Shown here in pieces: positions 46,801 through 60,300 of a stretch of 64,000 nucleotides of DNA. The translations under genes and the position numbers were made by a program. Under the pieces are notes generated by a model. It was not told the origin of the DNA. It did not search any database and saw only the letters and a list, made by a program, of their open reading frames with translations. Source of the DNA: Penium margaritaceum (Eukaryota; Streptophyta; Zygnematophyceae; Desmidiales; Peniaceae); the NCBI GenBank assembly GCA_023375785.1, contig SZWC01000042.1, positions 555,963 to 619,962 on the forward strand. The letters run 5' to 3'. Each line of letters starts with the position of its first letter. Position 1 is the first letter of the stretch.

Positions 46801-49800
46801 CTATAGTGCCAAGGTGTGATGCTCTAGTTCCAAAGTTTTATGCCCTATTACCAAAGTGGGAAGCTCTCGTGCCAAAGTGTGACGCTCTGCTGCCAAAGTA
46901 TGACGCTTTACTGCCAAAGAGTGATGCTCTAGTGCCAACGTCCGACGCTCTAGTGCCACAGTGTGAAGCGTTAGTGCAAACGTAGGACGCTCTAGTGCCA
47001 AAGTGTGAAGCTCTAGCACCAAAATGTGATGCTCTAGTGCCAAACTGTGACGCTCTAGTGCCAAAGAGTGATGGTCTAGTGCCAAAGTGTGACACTCTAG
47101 TGCCAAAGTGTGACGCTCTAGTGTTAAAGGGTGATGCTATAGTGCCAAAGTATGACGCTATAGTGCCAAAGTGTGATGCTCTAGTGCCAACGTGTGTAGC
47201 TCTAGTTCCAAAGTGTGATGCTCTACTGCCAAAGTTTGAAGCTCTAGTGCTAAAGTGTGATACTCTAGTGCCAAATTGTGACGCTCTTGTACCAATGTAT
47301 GGAGCTCTTGTGCCAATATGTGAAGCCCTAGTGCCAAAGTATGACGCTCTAGGACCAAAGTGTCACGCTCTAGTGCCAAGGTGTGACGATTTGGTGCCAA
47401 AGTGTGACGCTCTAGTGCCAGAGTATGACGTTCTAGTGCCAACGTATGACGGTCTAGTGCCAAAGTGTGGAGCTCTAGTTCCAAAGTGTGAAGCTCTAGT
47501 GTCCAAGTGTGAAGCTCTGGTGCCAAAGTGTGATGATCTAGTGCCAAAATGTGGAGTTCTAGTGCCAAAGTGTGAAGCTCTAGTGCTAAAGTATGACGCT
47601 GTAGTGCCAAAGTGTGACGCTCTAGTGCCAAAGTATGACGCTCTAGTGCCAAAGAGTGAAGCTCTACTGCCAAAGTGGGACGCTCTAGTGCCAAAGTGTG
47701 ACGTTCTACTGCCAATGTTTGACGCTCTAGTGCCAAAGTTTGACGACATAGTGTCAAAGCGTAATGCTTTAGTGCCAAAGTGTGATGTCCTAGTTCCAAG
47801 GTGTGAAGCTCAAGTGCCAAAGTGTGACGCTCAAGTGACAAAGTGGGAAGCTCTAGTGCCAAAGTGTGATTCTCTAGTGCCAAAGTGTGACGCTCTAGTG
47901 CCAAAGTGTGACGCTCTAGTGCCAAAGTGTGACACCCTAGTGCCAAAGTGTGACGATGTAGTGCCAAAGCGCGAAGCTCTATTGGCAAAGTGTGAAGGTC
48001 TAGTGATAACGTGTAACACTCTAGTGCCAAAGTGTGACTTTCTAGTGCCAAAGTATGAAGCTCTAGTGCCAAAGTGTGACGCTATAGTGCCAACATGCGA
48101 CTTTATATTGCCAAAGTGTGACGCTATAGTGCCGAAGTGTGACGCTCTTGTGCCAAAGTGTGAAGCTCCAGTGACAAGGTTTGACGCTCTAGTGCCAAAA
48201 TGGGAAGCTCTATTGCCAAAGTGTGATGCTCTAGGGCCAAAGTGTGACGCTCTAGTGCCAAAGTGTGACGCTCTAGTGCCAAAGTGTGTAGCTCTAGTGC
48301 CAGGTGTGACCTTAGTGCCAAAGTTTGAACCTCTAGTTCCAAAGTGTGATGCTCTAGTGCCAAAGTGTGAAGCTCTAGTGCCAAAATGAGAGGCTCTTGT
48401 GCCAAAGTGTGACGCTCTAGTGCCAAAGTTTGACGCTCTAGTGCCAAAGTGTGACGCTCTAGTGCCAAAGAATTAAGCTCTAGTGCCAAATTGTGACGCT
48501 CTAGTGCCAAAGTGTGATGCTATAGTGCAAATGTGTGATGCTCGAGTGCCAAAGTGTGAAGCTCTTGCAAAGTGTGATGCTCTAGTGCTTAAGCGTGACA
48601 TTAAAGTGCCAAAGTATTAAGCTCTAGTGCCAGAGTGTGAAGCTATAGTGACAAAATGTGACGCTCTAGTGCCAAAGTGTGACGCTCTAGTGCCAAGGCG
48701 TGAAGCTCCAGTGCCAAAGTGTGACGCTCTAGTGCCAAAGTGTGACGCTATAGTGCTAATGTGTGACGCTTGAGTGCCAAAGTGTGAAGCTCCAGTGCCA
48801 AAGTGTGACGCTCTAGTGCCAAAGTCTGACACGCTAGTCCCAAAGTGTGACGCTCTAGTGCGAAAGTGTGACTCTCTAGTGCCAAAGTGTGACGCTCTAG
48901 TGCCAAAGAGTAAAGATATAGTGCCAAACTGTGAAGCTCTAGTGCCAAACTGTGACAATATAGTGCCAAAGTGTAAACCTCTGGTGCCAAAGTGTGACGC
49001 ATTAGTGCCATAGTATGAAGCTATAGTGCCTATGTGTGACGGTCTAGTTCCAAAGTGTGACGCTATGTTACCAAAGTGGGAAGCTCTCGTGCCAAAGTTT
49101 GACGCTCTGGTGCCAAAGTATGACGCTCTACTTCAAAAGAGTGATGCTCTAGTGCAAAAGTATGACGCTCTAGTGCCACAGTGTGAAGCGTCAGTGAAAA
49201 TGTAGGACGCTCTAGTGCCAAAGTGTGAAGCTCTAGCGCCAAAATGTGACGCTCTAGTGCCAAACTATGACGCTCTAGTGCCAAAGAGTGACGGTCTTGT
49301 GCCAAAGTGTGACACTCTAGTGCCAAAGTGTGATGCTCTAGTGTTAAAGTGTGACGCTATAGTGCCAAAGTATGACGCTCTAGTGCCAAAGTGTGATGCT
49401 CTAGTGCCAAAGTGTGTAGCTCTAGTGCCAAAGTATGACACTCTAGTGCCAACGTATGATGCTCTAGTGCCAAAGTTTGAAGCTCTAGTACCAAAGTGTG
49501 ATGCTCTAGTGCCCAATGGTGACGCTCTTGTACCAAAGTATGGATCTCTTGTGCCAATATGTGAAGCCCTAGTGCCAAAGTATGACGCTCTAGGACCAAA
49601 GTGTGACGCTCTAGTGCCAAGGTGTGACGCTTAGGTGCCAAAGTGTGACGCTCTAGTGCCAGAGTATGACGTTATAGTGCCAACATATGACGCTCTAGTG
49701 TCAAAGTGTGGAGCTCTAGTTCCAAAGTGTGAAGCTCTAGTGTCCAAGTGTGAAGCTCTAGTACCAAAGTGTTATGATATAGTGCCAAAATGTGGAGTTA

Positions 49801-51240
49801 TAGTGCCAAAGTGTGAAGCTCTAGTGCCAAAGTATGACGCTCTAGTGCCAAAGTGTGACGCTCTAGCACCAAAGTATGACGCTCTAGTGCCAAAGAGTTA
49901 AGCTCTAGTGCCAGAGTGTGAAGCTCTAGTGTCAAAGTGGGACGCACTAGTGCCAAAGTGTGACTTTCTACTGCCAAAGTGTGACGCTCTAGTGCCAAAG
50001 TTTGACGATCTAGTGTCAAAGCGTAATGCTCTAGTGCCAAAGTGTGATGTCCTAGTTCCAAGGTGTGACGCTCAAGTGCCAAAGTGTGATGCTCAAGTGC
50101 CAAAGTGGGAAGCTCTAGTGCCAAAGTGTGATGCTCTAGTGCCAAAGTGTGACGCTCTAGTGCCAAAGTGTGACACCCTAGTGCCAAAGTGTGACGCTGT
50201 AGTGCCAAAGCGCGAAGCTCTACTGGCAAAGTGTGAAGGTCTAGTGACAACGTGTAACACTATAGTGCCAATTTGTGACTTTCTAGTGCCTAAGTGTGAA
50301 GCTCTACTGCCAAAGTGTGACGCTATAGTGCCAAAGTGTGACGTTATATTGCCAAAGTGTGACGCTATAGTGCCGAAGTGTGACGCTCTTGTGCCAAAGT
50401 GTGAAGCTCTAGTGACAATGCTTGACGCTCTAGTGCCAAAATGGGAAGCTCTATTGCCAAAGTGTCATGCTCTAGGGCCAAAGTGTGATGCTGTAGTGCC
50501 AAAGTCTGACGCTCTAGTGCCAAGGTGTGTAGCTCTAGTGCCAGGTGTGACCTTCGTGCCAAATGTTGAACCTCTAGTGCCAAAGTGTGATGCTCTAGTG
50601 CCAATTTGTGAAGCTCTAGTGCCAAAACCAGAGGCTCTTGTGCCGAAGTGTGACGCTCTAGTGCCAAGGTGTGACGCTCTAGTGCCAAAGTGTGACGCTC
50701 TATTGCCAAATAATTAAGCTCTTGTGCCAAAGTGTGACGCTCTAGTGCCAAAGTGTGACGCTATAGTGCAAATGTGTGACGCTCGAGTGCCAAAGTGTGA
50801 AGCTCTTGCAAAGTGTGAAGCTCTAGTGCTTAAGTGGGACGGTAAAGTGCCAAAGTATTAAGCTCCAGTGCCAGAGTGTGAAGCTCTAGTGACAAAGTGT
50901 GACGCTCTAGTGCCAAAGCGTGAAGCTCCACTGCCAAAGTGTGACGCTATAGTGCCAAAGTGTGACACTATAGTGCTAATGTGTGACACTCAAGTGCCAA
51001 AGTGTGAAGCTCCAGTGCTAAAGTGTGACGGTCTAGTGCCAAAATCTGACACGCTAGTCCCAAAGAGTGACGCTCTAGTGCCAATATGTGACGCTCTAGT
51101 GCCAAAGTGTGAACATCTAGTGCCAAACTGCGAAGCTCTAGTGCCAAACTATGACAATATAGTGCCAAAGTCTGAACATCTGGTGCCAAAGTGTGACGCT
51201 TTAGTGCCATAGTGTGAAGGTATAGTGCCTTTGTGTGACG
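46801..51240 (-). repeat. Higher-order repeat in family B, period 2220-2241 bp, two copies
   Basis: The series at 46801-49020 recurs at 49021-51240. Matching markers are TAGGACGC at 46984 and 49204 (offset 2220) and the GCTCTTGCAA deletion at 48561 and 50802 (offset 2241, one extra unit). A partial third copy with the same deletion follows at about 52200. Differences are scattered single bases. Confidence 0.85.
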
Positions 51241-52958
51241 CTCTAGTACCAAAGTTTGACGCTCTAGTGCCAAAGTGTGAAGCCATAGTACGAATGTGTG
51301 ACGCTCAAGTGCGAAAGTGTGAAGCTGTAGTGACAAAGTGTGGTGCTGTAGTCCTTAAATATGATGCTCTAGTGCCAAAGTGTGACGCTCTAGTACCAAA
51401 GTGTGACGCTTTTCTGCCCAGGTGTGATGTTGAGTGCCAAAGTAGGACGCTCTAGTGCCAAAGTGTGACCCTCTATTGCCAAAGTGTGACACTATTATGC
51501 CAAAGTATGACACTCTAGTGCCATAGTGTGACGCTCTAGTGCCAAAGTGTGAAGCTCTAGTGCCAATGTGTGACGCTCTAGTGCTAAAGAATGACGCTCT
51601 AGTGCCAAAGTGTGACGCTCTAATGCCAAAGCGCAAAGCTGTATTGGCAAAGTGTGAAGGTCTAGTGACAACATGTTACGCTCTAGTTCCACAGTGTGAA
51701 GCTCTAGTACCAAGGTGTGACGGTATAGTGCCAAAGTGTGATGCTACAGTGCCAAAGTGTGATGTTAGAGTGCCGAAGTGTGACGCTCTAGTGCCAAAGT
51801 GTGAAGCTCCAGTGACAAGGTTTGACGATCTAGTGCCAAAATGTGAAGCTCTATTGTCAAAGTGTGATGCTCTAGGGCCATGGTGCGACACTCTAGCGCC
51901 AAAGTGGGATGCGCTACTGCCAAAGCGTGAATCTCTAGTGCCAGGTGTGGCCTTAGTGCCAAAGTGTGAACCTGTAGTGCCAAAGTGTGACGCTCTAGTG
52001 CCAAAGTGTAAAGCTCTAGTTCCAGAGTGAGAGGCTCTTGTGCCAAAGTGTGATGCATTAGTGCAAACGTGTGACCTTCTAGTGCCAAACTGTGACGCTC
52101 GAATGCCAAAGTTTTAAACTCCAGTGCCAAAGTGTGACGCTCTAGTGCCAAAGTGTGACGCTATAGTTCAAATGTGTGACACTCGAGTGCCCAAGTGTGA
52201 GCTCTTGCAAAGTTTGTTGCTCTAGTGCTAAATTTTGACATTAAAGTGCCAAAGTGTTAAGCTCTAGTGCCAACGTGTGAAGCTCTTGTGCCAAAGTGTA
52301 ACGCTCTAGTGCCAAAGTATGACGCTCTATTGCCAAAGTGTGATGCTCCTGTGCCAAAGTGTGATGCTCTAGTGCCAAAGTGTGACGCTTTAGTGCTAAC
52401 GTGTGACACTCGAGTGCCAAAGAGTGAAGCTATAGTACCAAAGTGTGACGCTCTAGTGCTTAAGTGTGACGCTCTAGTGCCAAAGTGTGACACTCTAGTG
52501 CCAAAGGGTGACACTCTAGTGCCAACGTGTGACGCTATAGCGCAAAAGTGTGATGCTCTAGTGCCAAAACTTGACTCTCTAGTGCCAAAGAATGACACTC
52601 TAGTGCCAAAGTGTGACGTTCTAGTGCCAAAGTGTGAAGCTCTAGTGCCCAAGTGTGACGCTATAGTGCCAACATGTGACACTCTAGTGCCAGAGTGTGA
52701 CGCTCTAGTGCCAAAGTGTGACTTTCTAGTGCCAGAGTGTGACGCTCTAGTGCCAATGTGTGATGCTAAAGTGCCAAATTGTGATGATATAGTGCCAAAG
52801 TGTGAAGCTCTTGTGCCAAAGTAGACGCTCTAGTGCCAAATTGTGAAGCTCTAGTGCCAAAGTGTGACGCTCTAGTGCCAAAGTGTGACACTCTATTGCC
52901 AAAGTGTGAATCTCTAGTACCAAAGTGTGACCCTGTAGTGCCATAGTGTGACGCTCTC

Positions 52959-53660
52959 GTGCCTAAGTGTCACGCTCTATTGCCAGAGTGTGAAGCTCTA
53001 GTGCCAGTATGTGACGCTCTAGTGCCAAAGCGTGAACCTCTGGTGCCAAAGTGTGATGCTCTACTGCCAAAGTATAACGCTCTAGTTCTAAAGTGGGATA
53101 CTCTAGTGCCAAAGTGTGACGCTCTAGTGCCAAAGTGTGACGCTCTAGTGCCAAAGTGTGACGCTCTTCTGCCCAGGTGTGATGTCTAGTGCCAAAGTAG
53201 GACGCTCTAGTGCCAAAGTGTGACCCTCTATTGCCAAAGTGTGACATTATTGTGCCAAAGTGTGATGCTCTAGTGCCATAGTTTGACGCTCTAGTGCCAA
53301 AGTGTGAAGCTCTAGTGCCAATGTGTGACACTCTAGTGCCAAAGTGTGACGCTCTAGTGCCAAAGTGTGACGCTCTAATGCCAAAGCGCAAAGCTGTATC
53401 GGCAAAGTGTGAAGCTCTAGTACCAAAGTGTGATCCTCTAGTGCCATAGTGTGACGCTCTTGTGCCTAAGTGTCACGCACTATTGCCAATGTATGAAGCT
53501 CTAGTGCCAGTATGTGACGCTCTAGTGCCAAAGCGTGAACCTCTGGTGCTAAAGTGTGATGCTCTACTGCCAAAGTACAATGCTCTAGTTCTAAAGTGGT
53601 ATACTCTAGTGCCAAAGTGTGACACTCTAGTGCCAAAGTGTGACACTCTTGTACCAAAGT
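52959..53660 (-). repeat. 503-bp duplication in family B
   Basis: The series starting near 52959 recurs near 53462 with the same rare variants (encoded on the plus strand as CHALLP..EALVPVCDALVPKREPL). This shows yet another block size within the same array. Confidence 0.7.
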
Positions 53661-54316
53661 GTGACACTCTAGTGCAAAAGTGTGACGCTCTAGTGCCAAA
53701 GTGTGATGCCCTAGTGCCAAAGTGTGAAGCTCTAGTGCCAACGTTCGAAGCTCTAGTGCCAAAGTGTGACGCTCTAGTGCCAAGATGGGACGCTCTAGTG
53801 CCGATGAGTGACGCTCTAGTGCCAAAGTGTGACGCTGTAGTGCCAAAGAGTGGCCCTCTACTGCCAAAGTGTGACGCTCTAGTACAAAAGTGTGACGCCC
53901 TAGTGCCAAAGTGTGACGCTTTAGTTCCAAAGCATGGCGCTCTACTGCCAAAGTGGGACGCTCTAGTGCCAAAGTATGATGCTATAGTGCCAATGTGTGA
54001 AACTCTAGTGCCAAAGTGTGAGGTTCTAGTGCCGAAATCTGAAGTTATAGTGCCAACGTGTGACGCTCTAGTGCCAGCGTGTGAAGCTATAGTGCAAAAG
54101 TGTGACGCTCTAGTGCTAAAATGTGACGCTATAGTGCCAAAGTGTGAAGCTCTAGTGCCAAAGTGTGATGCACTAGTCCAAATTGTGACGCTCTAGTGCT
54201 AAAGCATTACGCTCTAGTGCCAAAGTGTGAAGCTCTAGTTCCAAAGTTTGACGCTCTAGTGCCAATGTGTGACGTTCTAGTGCCATCGTGTGACGCTCTA
54301 CTACCCAAGTGTGACG

Positions 54317-54339
54317 CTCTAGTGCATTTGGCACTAGAG
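54317..54339. repeat. Palindromic orientation switch, minus to plus
   Basis: CTCTAGTGC (54317-54325) and GCACTAGAG (54331-54339) are perfect complements around ATTTG. Units read minus to the left and plus to the right. This is the opposite polarity to the switch at 33.9 kb. Confidence 0.9.
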
Positions 54340-57300
54340 TGTCACACTTTGGTACTAGAGCTTCACACTTTGACACTAGACCTTCACACGGTGGCAGTAT
54401 AGTATCACACATTGGCACTATAGCGTCACACGTTTGAACTAGAGCGTCACACTTTTGCACTAGAGCAGCACACTTTGGTACTATAGCGTCACACATTGGT
54501 ACTAGAGCGTCACACTTTGGCACTAGAACGTCACACTCTGGCACTAGAGCTTCACACTTTGGCACTAGAGCTTCTTACTTTGGCACTAGAGCTCCACACT
54601 TCGGCAATAGAGCGTCACGCTTTGGCACTAGAGCATCACACTTAGGCACTAGTGGGTCACACTTTGGCACTAGAGCGTCACAAATCGGCACTATAGCATC
54701 ACACTTTGGCACTGGAGCGTCACACTATGGCACTAGAGCGTCAGACTTTGGCACTAGAGATTCACACTTTGGCACTAGAGCCTCATACTTTGGAACTCAA
54801 GCATCACACTTTGGCACTAGAGGTCCCCACTTTGGCACTAGAGCGTCACACGTTGGCACTAGAGCGTCACACTTTGGCAGTAAGGCATCTTAATTTGGCA
54901 CTAGAGCGTCACACTTTGGCACTAAAGCGTCACACATTGGCCCCAAAGCTTCACATTTTGGCACTATAGCTTCACTCTTTGGCTCTAGAGCGTCACACTT
55001 TGGAACTAGAGCTTCACACTTTGACACTATAGCAACACACGTTTGCACTAGAGCTTCACACTTTGACACTATAGCATCACACTTTGGCACTAGAGCTTCA
55101 CAAATTGGCACTAGAGCTTCAGATTTTGGCCCTAGAGCGTCACACGTTGGCACTAGAGCTTCACACTTTGGTACAAGAGAGTCAAACTTTGGCACTATAG
55201 CATCACACTTTGGCACTAGTACATCACACTTCTTGCACTATAGCTTCACATTTTGGCACTAGAGCGACAAGCTTTGGCACTAGAGCATCAGACGTTGGCA
55301 TTAAATCTTCACACTTTGGCACTAGAGTGTCATACATTTGCACTTGAGCTTCACACTTTGGCACTAGAGCTTCCCACTTTGGCACTAGAGTGTCACAAAT
55401 TGGCACTAGAGCGTCACACATTGTCACTAGAGTGGCACACTTTGGCACTAGGGCTTCACACATTGACACTAGAGCGTCACACTTTGGCACTAGAGCATCA
55501 CACTTTGGCACTAGAGCAACTCACTTTGGCACTAGAGCCTCGGACTTTGGCACTACAGCATCGCACTTTAGCACTATAGCTTCGCACTTCCGCAATAGAG
55601 CGTCAAACTTTGGCACTAGACCGTCACACTTTGGTACTAGAGCATCACATTTTGGCACTAGTGCTTCACACTTTGGCGCTAGAGCGTCACACGATTGAAC
55701 TAGAGCATCACAGTTCGGCACTAGAGCTTCACACTTGGGCACTAGAGCGTCACACTTTGGCACTATAGCATCCCACTTTGACACTAGAGCGTCACAATTT
55801 GGCACTAGAGCTTCACACTTTGGTACTGGAGCGTCACACTTTGGCACTAGAGCGACGCACTTTGGCACTAGAGTGTCACACTTTGGCACTAGAACATCAT
55901 ACTTTGGCACTGGAGCGTCACACTTTGGCACTAGAGCGTTACATTTTGGCACTAGAGCGTCACACTTTGGCACTAGAGCGTCACACGTTGGCACTATAGC
56001 TTCACACTTTGGCACAAGAACGTCACACTTTGGCACTAAAGCTTCAAACTTTGGCACTAGAGCTTCAAATTATGGCACTATAGTGTCACACTTAGGCAGT
56101 AGAGCATCCGAATTTTCCACTAGAGCTTCATACTTTGGCACTAGAGCGTCACATTTCGGCACTAGAGCTTCACACGTTGGCACTACAGCGTCACACATTG
56201 GGACTAGAGCATCACACTTTGGCACTAGAGAATCATACTTTGGCACTAGAGCTTCACACTTTGGACCTAGAGGTTCAAACATTGGCACTAGAGCAAGACA
56301 GTTTGGCATTAGGATGTCACTCTTTGGTACTAGAGCACCACACGTTGGTACAGTACCTTCAAAAGTTGGAACAACAACGTCATATTTTGGCACTAGAGCT
56401 TCACACTTTGGCTCTAGAGCGTCATACTTTGGCACTGAAGCTTCACACTTTGGCACTAGTGTGTCACACTTTGGCACTCAAACGTCACACGATGGCACTA
56501 GAGCTTCATACTTTGGCACAAGAGCGTCATACTTTGGCACCACAGCTTTACACTTTGGGACTAGAGCGTCACACTTTGGCACTAAAGCTTCACACTTTGG
56601 CACTAGAGCTTCACACTTTGGCATTATATCGTTACACTTTGCCACTAGAGCATCACACTTTGGCACTATAGCGTCACACATTGGCACTAGGGTGTCATAC
56701 GTTGGCACTAGAGCCTCCCACTTTGGCACTAGAGGGTCACACTTTGGCACTTTAGCTTCCCACTTTGGAAGAAGAGGGTCACACGTTGGCACAGGAGTGT
56801 CACACTTTGGCACAAGAGCGTCACACTTCGGCACTGGAACGTCACACTTTCGTACAAGAGTGTCACCCTTTGGCACTAGAGCATTGCACTCTGGAACTAG
56901 GGCGTCACACTTTGGCACTAGAGCGCTACACGTTGGCACTATAGCTTCACACTTCATCACAAGAGCTGTAAACATCTGCACTAGAGCGTCACACTTTGGC
57001 ACTATATCGTCACATTTTGGCACTAGAGCGTCAGACTTTTGCACTAGACCATCACACTTTGGCACTAGAGCCTCACACTTTGGCACTAGAGTGTCACAGT
57101 TTGGCAATAGAACTTCACAATTTGGCACTAGAGCGTCACACTCTGGCACTAGAGCGTCACACTTTGGCACTAGAGCGTCACACTTTGGCAGTAGAGCGTC
57201 ACACTTTGGCACAAGAGCGACACACTATGGCACCAAAGCTTCACACTTTGGCACTAGAGCGTCACACGTTGGCACTAGAGCTTCACACTTTGTTATTACA

Positions 57301-60300
57301 GCGCCTAACTTTGTCACTATAGCATCTCACTTTGGCACTAGAACTTCACACTTTGGCACTACAGCTCCACACCTGTGCACAAGAGCGTCGCACTTTGGCA
57401 CTAGAGCGTCATACTTTGGCACTATAGAATCACACTTTGGCACTAGAGTGTCACACGTTGGCACTTGAGCGTCACTCTTTGGCACTAAAGCTTCCCAACA
57501 TGGCACTATAGAGTCAAACTTTGATACTAGACCGTCACTCTTTTGGTAATAGAGCATCACACTTTGGCACATGAGCTTCACACATTCGCACCAGAGCTTC
57601 ACACTTTGGCACCAGAACGACATACTTTGGCACTAGAGTGTCACACTTTGGTACTAGAGTGTCACAAATTGGCACTAGAGCGTCACAATTTGGTACAAGA
57701 GCGTCAAATGCTAGCACTAGAGTTTCGCACTTTGGCACAAGAGCATCACATGTTCGCACTAAAGCTTCACACTCTCGCACTAGAGTGTCACATGTTGGCA
57801 ATAGAGCGTCTCACCGTGGCACTAGACCTGCACACATTGGTACTAGAGCTTCACACTTTGGCACTAGAGCTCCACACTTTGGCACAAGAGCGTCACACTT
57901 TGCCACTAGAGCGTCACACTTTGGCACTTGAGCATCAGACTGTGGCACTAGAGCGTCACAACTTGGCACTAAAGAGTCACACCTTGGCACTAGAGCATCA
58001 TACTTTTGGCACTAGAGCATTGCACGTTCGCACATGAGCTTCACACTTTGGCACTAGAGCTTCACACTTTGGCACAAGAGCATCACACTTTGGCACTAGA
58101 GCGTCACACTTTGGAACTAGAGTGTCATACACTTGCACTAGAGCGTCACACTTCAGTACAAGAGCATCACACTTTGGCACTAGAGTGTCACACTTTGGCA
58201 CTAGAGCATCACAATTTTCCACTAGAGCATCACACGTTGGCATTAGAGCGTCACACTTTGGCACAAGAGTGTCACACTCTGGCACTGGAGCGTCACACTT
58301 TGGCCCTAGAGAATCACACGTTGGCACTAGAGCGTCACACTTTGGCACTAGAGCGTCACAACATTGGCACTATAGTGTCACACTTTGGCACTATAGCGTC
58401 ACACTTTGGCACCATAGTGTGACATTTTGGCACTAGAGCGTCAGACGTTTGCACTAGAGTGTCACACTTCGGCACTATAGCCTCACACTTTGGCACTAAA
58501 GCTTTACACTTTGGCAGTAGAGCTTCACACTTTGGAGCTAGATTGTCACACTTTGGCACTTGAGTATCACACATTGGCATTAGAGCTTCACACTTTGGCA
58601 CTAGAGAGTCACACGTTGGCACTAGAGCGTCACACTTGGGCACTAGAGCATCACACTTTGGCACCAGAGCGTCAAACTTTGGCACTAGAGCTCCACACTT
58701 TGGCACTAGAGCACCACACTTTGGCACTAGAGCATCACATCTGGACACTAGACTGTCACGCTTCGGCACTAGAGCGTCACACTTTGGCACTAGAGCGTCA
58801 CACCTTGGCACTAGAGCATCATACTCTGGCATTAGAGTGTCATACTTTGGCACTAGAGCGCCACACTCTCGCACTCGAGCGTCGCACTTTGCCACTAGAG
58901 CGTCACATTTTGGCAATAGAGCGTCACACTATGGCACTATAGCTTCACACTTTGGCACTAGAGCCTCACACTTTGGCACTTGAGCAGCACACTTTAGCAC
59001 TAGAGCTTCGCAATTTGGGACTAGATCGTCACACCTTAGCACAAGACTATCATACTTCGGCACTAAAGCCTCACACTTTGGCACTAGAGCGTCACACTTT
59101 GGCACTATAGCTTCACACTTTGGCACTAGAGCATCGCACGTTGGCACTAGAGCATCACACTTTGGTACTAGACACTCACACTTTGGCATAATAGCGTTAT
59201 ACTTTGGTACTAGAGCCTCACACTTTGGTACAAGAGCGTCACATTTTGGCACTAGAGCTTCACACTAGTACTACAGCTTCACACTTTGGCACTAGAGCGC
59301 CATATTTTGGCAGTAGAGCGTCACCCTTTGGAACTAGAGTGTCACACTTTGGCACTAGAGCGTCAGAATTTGGTACAAGAGCGTCAAATGCTAGTACTAG
59401 AGTTTCACATTTTGGCACAAGAGCATCACATCTTGGCACTAGAGCTTCACACTCTGCCACTAGAGCGTCACATTTTGGCACTAGAGCGTCTCACCATGGC
59501 AGTAGACCTGCACACATTGGTACTAGGGCTTCACACTTTGGCACTAGAGCTCCACACTTTGGCACAAGAGCGTCACACTTTGGCACTAGAGCGTCACACT
59601 TTAGCACTAGAGCGTCATTCTTTGGCCCTTGAGTGTCTGACTGTGGCACTAGAGCGTCACAATTTGGCACTAAAGAGTCACACCTTGGCACTAGAGCGTC
59701 ATACTTTTGGCACTAGAGCACTGTAGATTGGCACATGAGCTTCACAGTTTGGCACTAGAGCTTCACACTTTGGCACAAGAGCATCACACTTTGGCACTAG
59801 AGCGTCACACTTTGGCACTAGAGTGTCATACTTTTGCACTAGAGCGTCACACTTCAGTACAAGAGCGTCACACTTTGGCACTAGAGTGTCACACTTTGGC
59901 AGTAGAGCATCACACTTTTCCACTAGAGCATCACACGTTGGCACTAGAGCGTCACACTTTAACTCAAGAGTGTCACACTTTGGCACTGGGGCGTCACACT
60001 TTGGCACTAGAGCATCACACTTTGGCACTAGAGCGTCACACTTTGGCACTAGAGCATCACACTTTGGCACTAGAGCTTCACAATATTGCCACTATAGTGT
60101 CATACTTTGGCACTATAGCGTCACACTTTGGTTCTATAGTGTCACATTTTGACACTAGAGCTTCAGAAGTTTGCACTAGAGTGTCACACTTTGGCACTAT
60201 AGCCTCACACTTTGGCACTAGAGCTTTACACTTTGGCACCAGAGCTTCACACTTTGGAGCTAGATCATCACACTTTGGCACTTGAGTATCACGCATTGGC

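Larger units (their letters stand above)
41651..54325 (-). repeat. Minisatellite family B, minus orientation, main right arm (12.7 kb)
   Basis: Some 600 units of 21 bp, all inverted compared with the left arm. The plus strand here carries long DALVPKC-type open frames, for example 46995-48389 (464 codons) and 42261-43523 (420). Shortened units such as the GCTCTTGCAAAGTG deletion (48561 and 50802) and the GTGCCAGGTGTG deletion (about 48298 and 50537) serve as markers for higher-order repeats. Confidence 0.95.
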
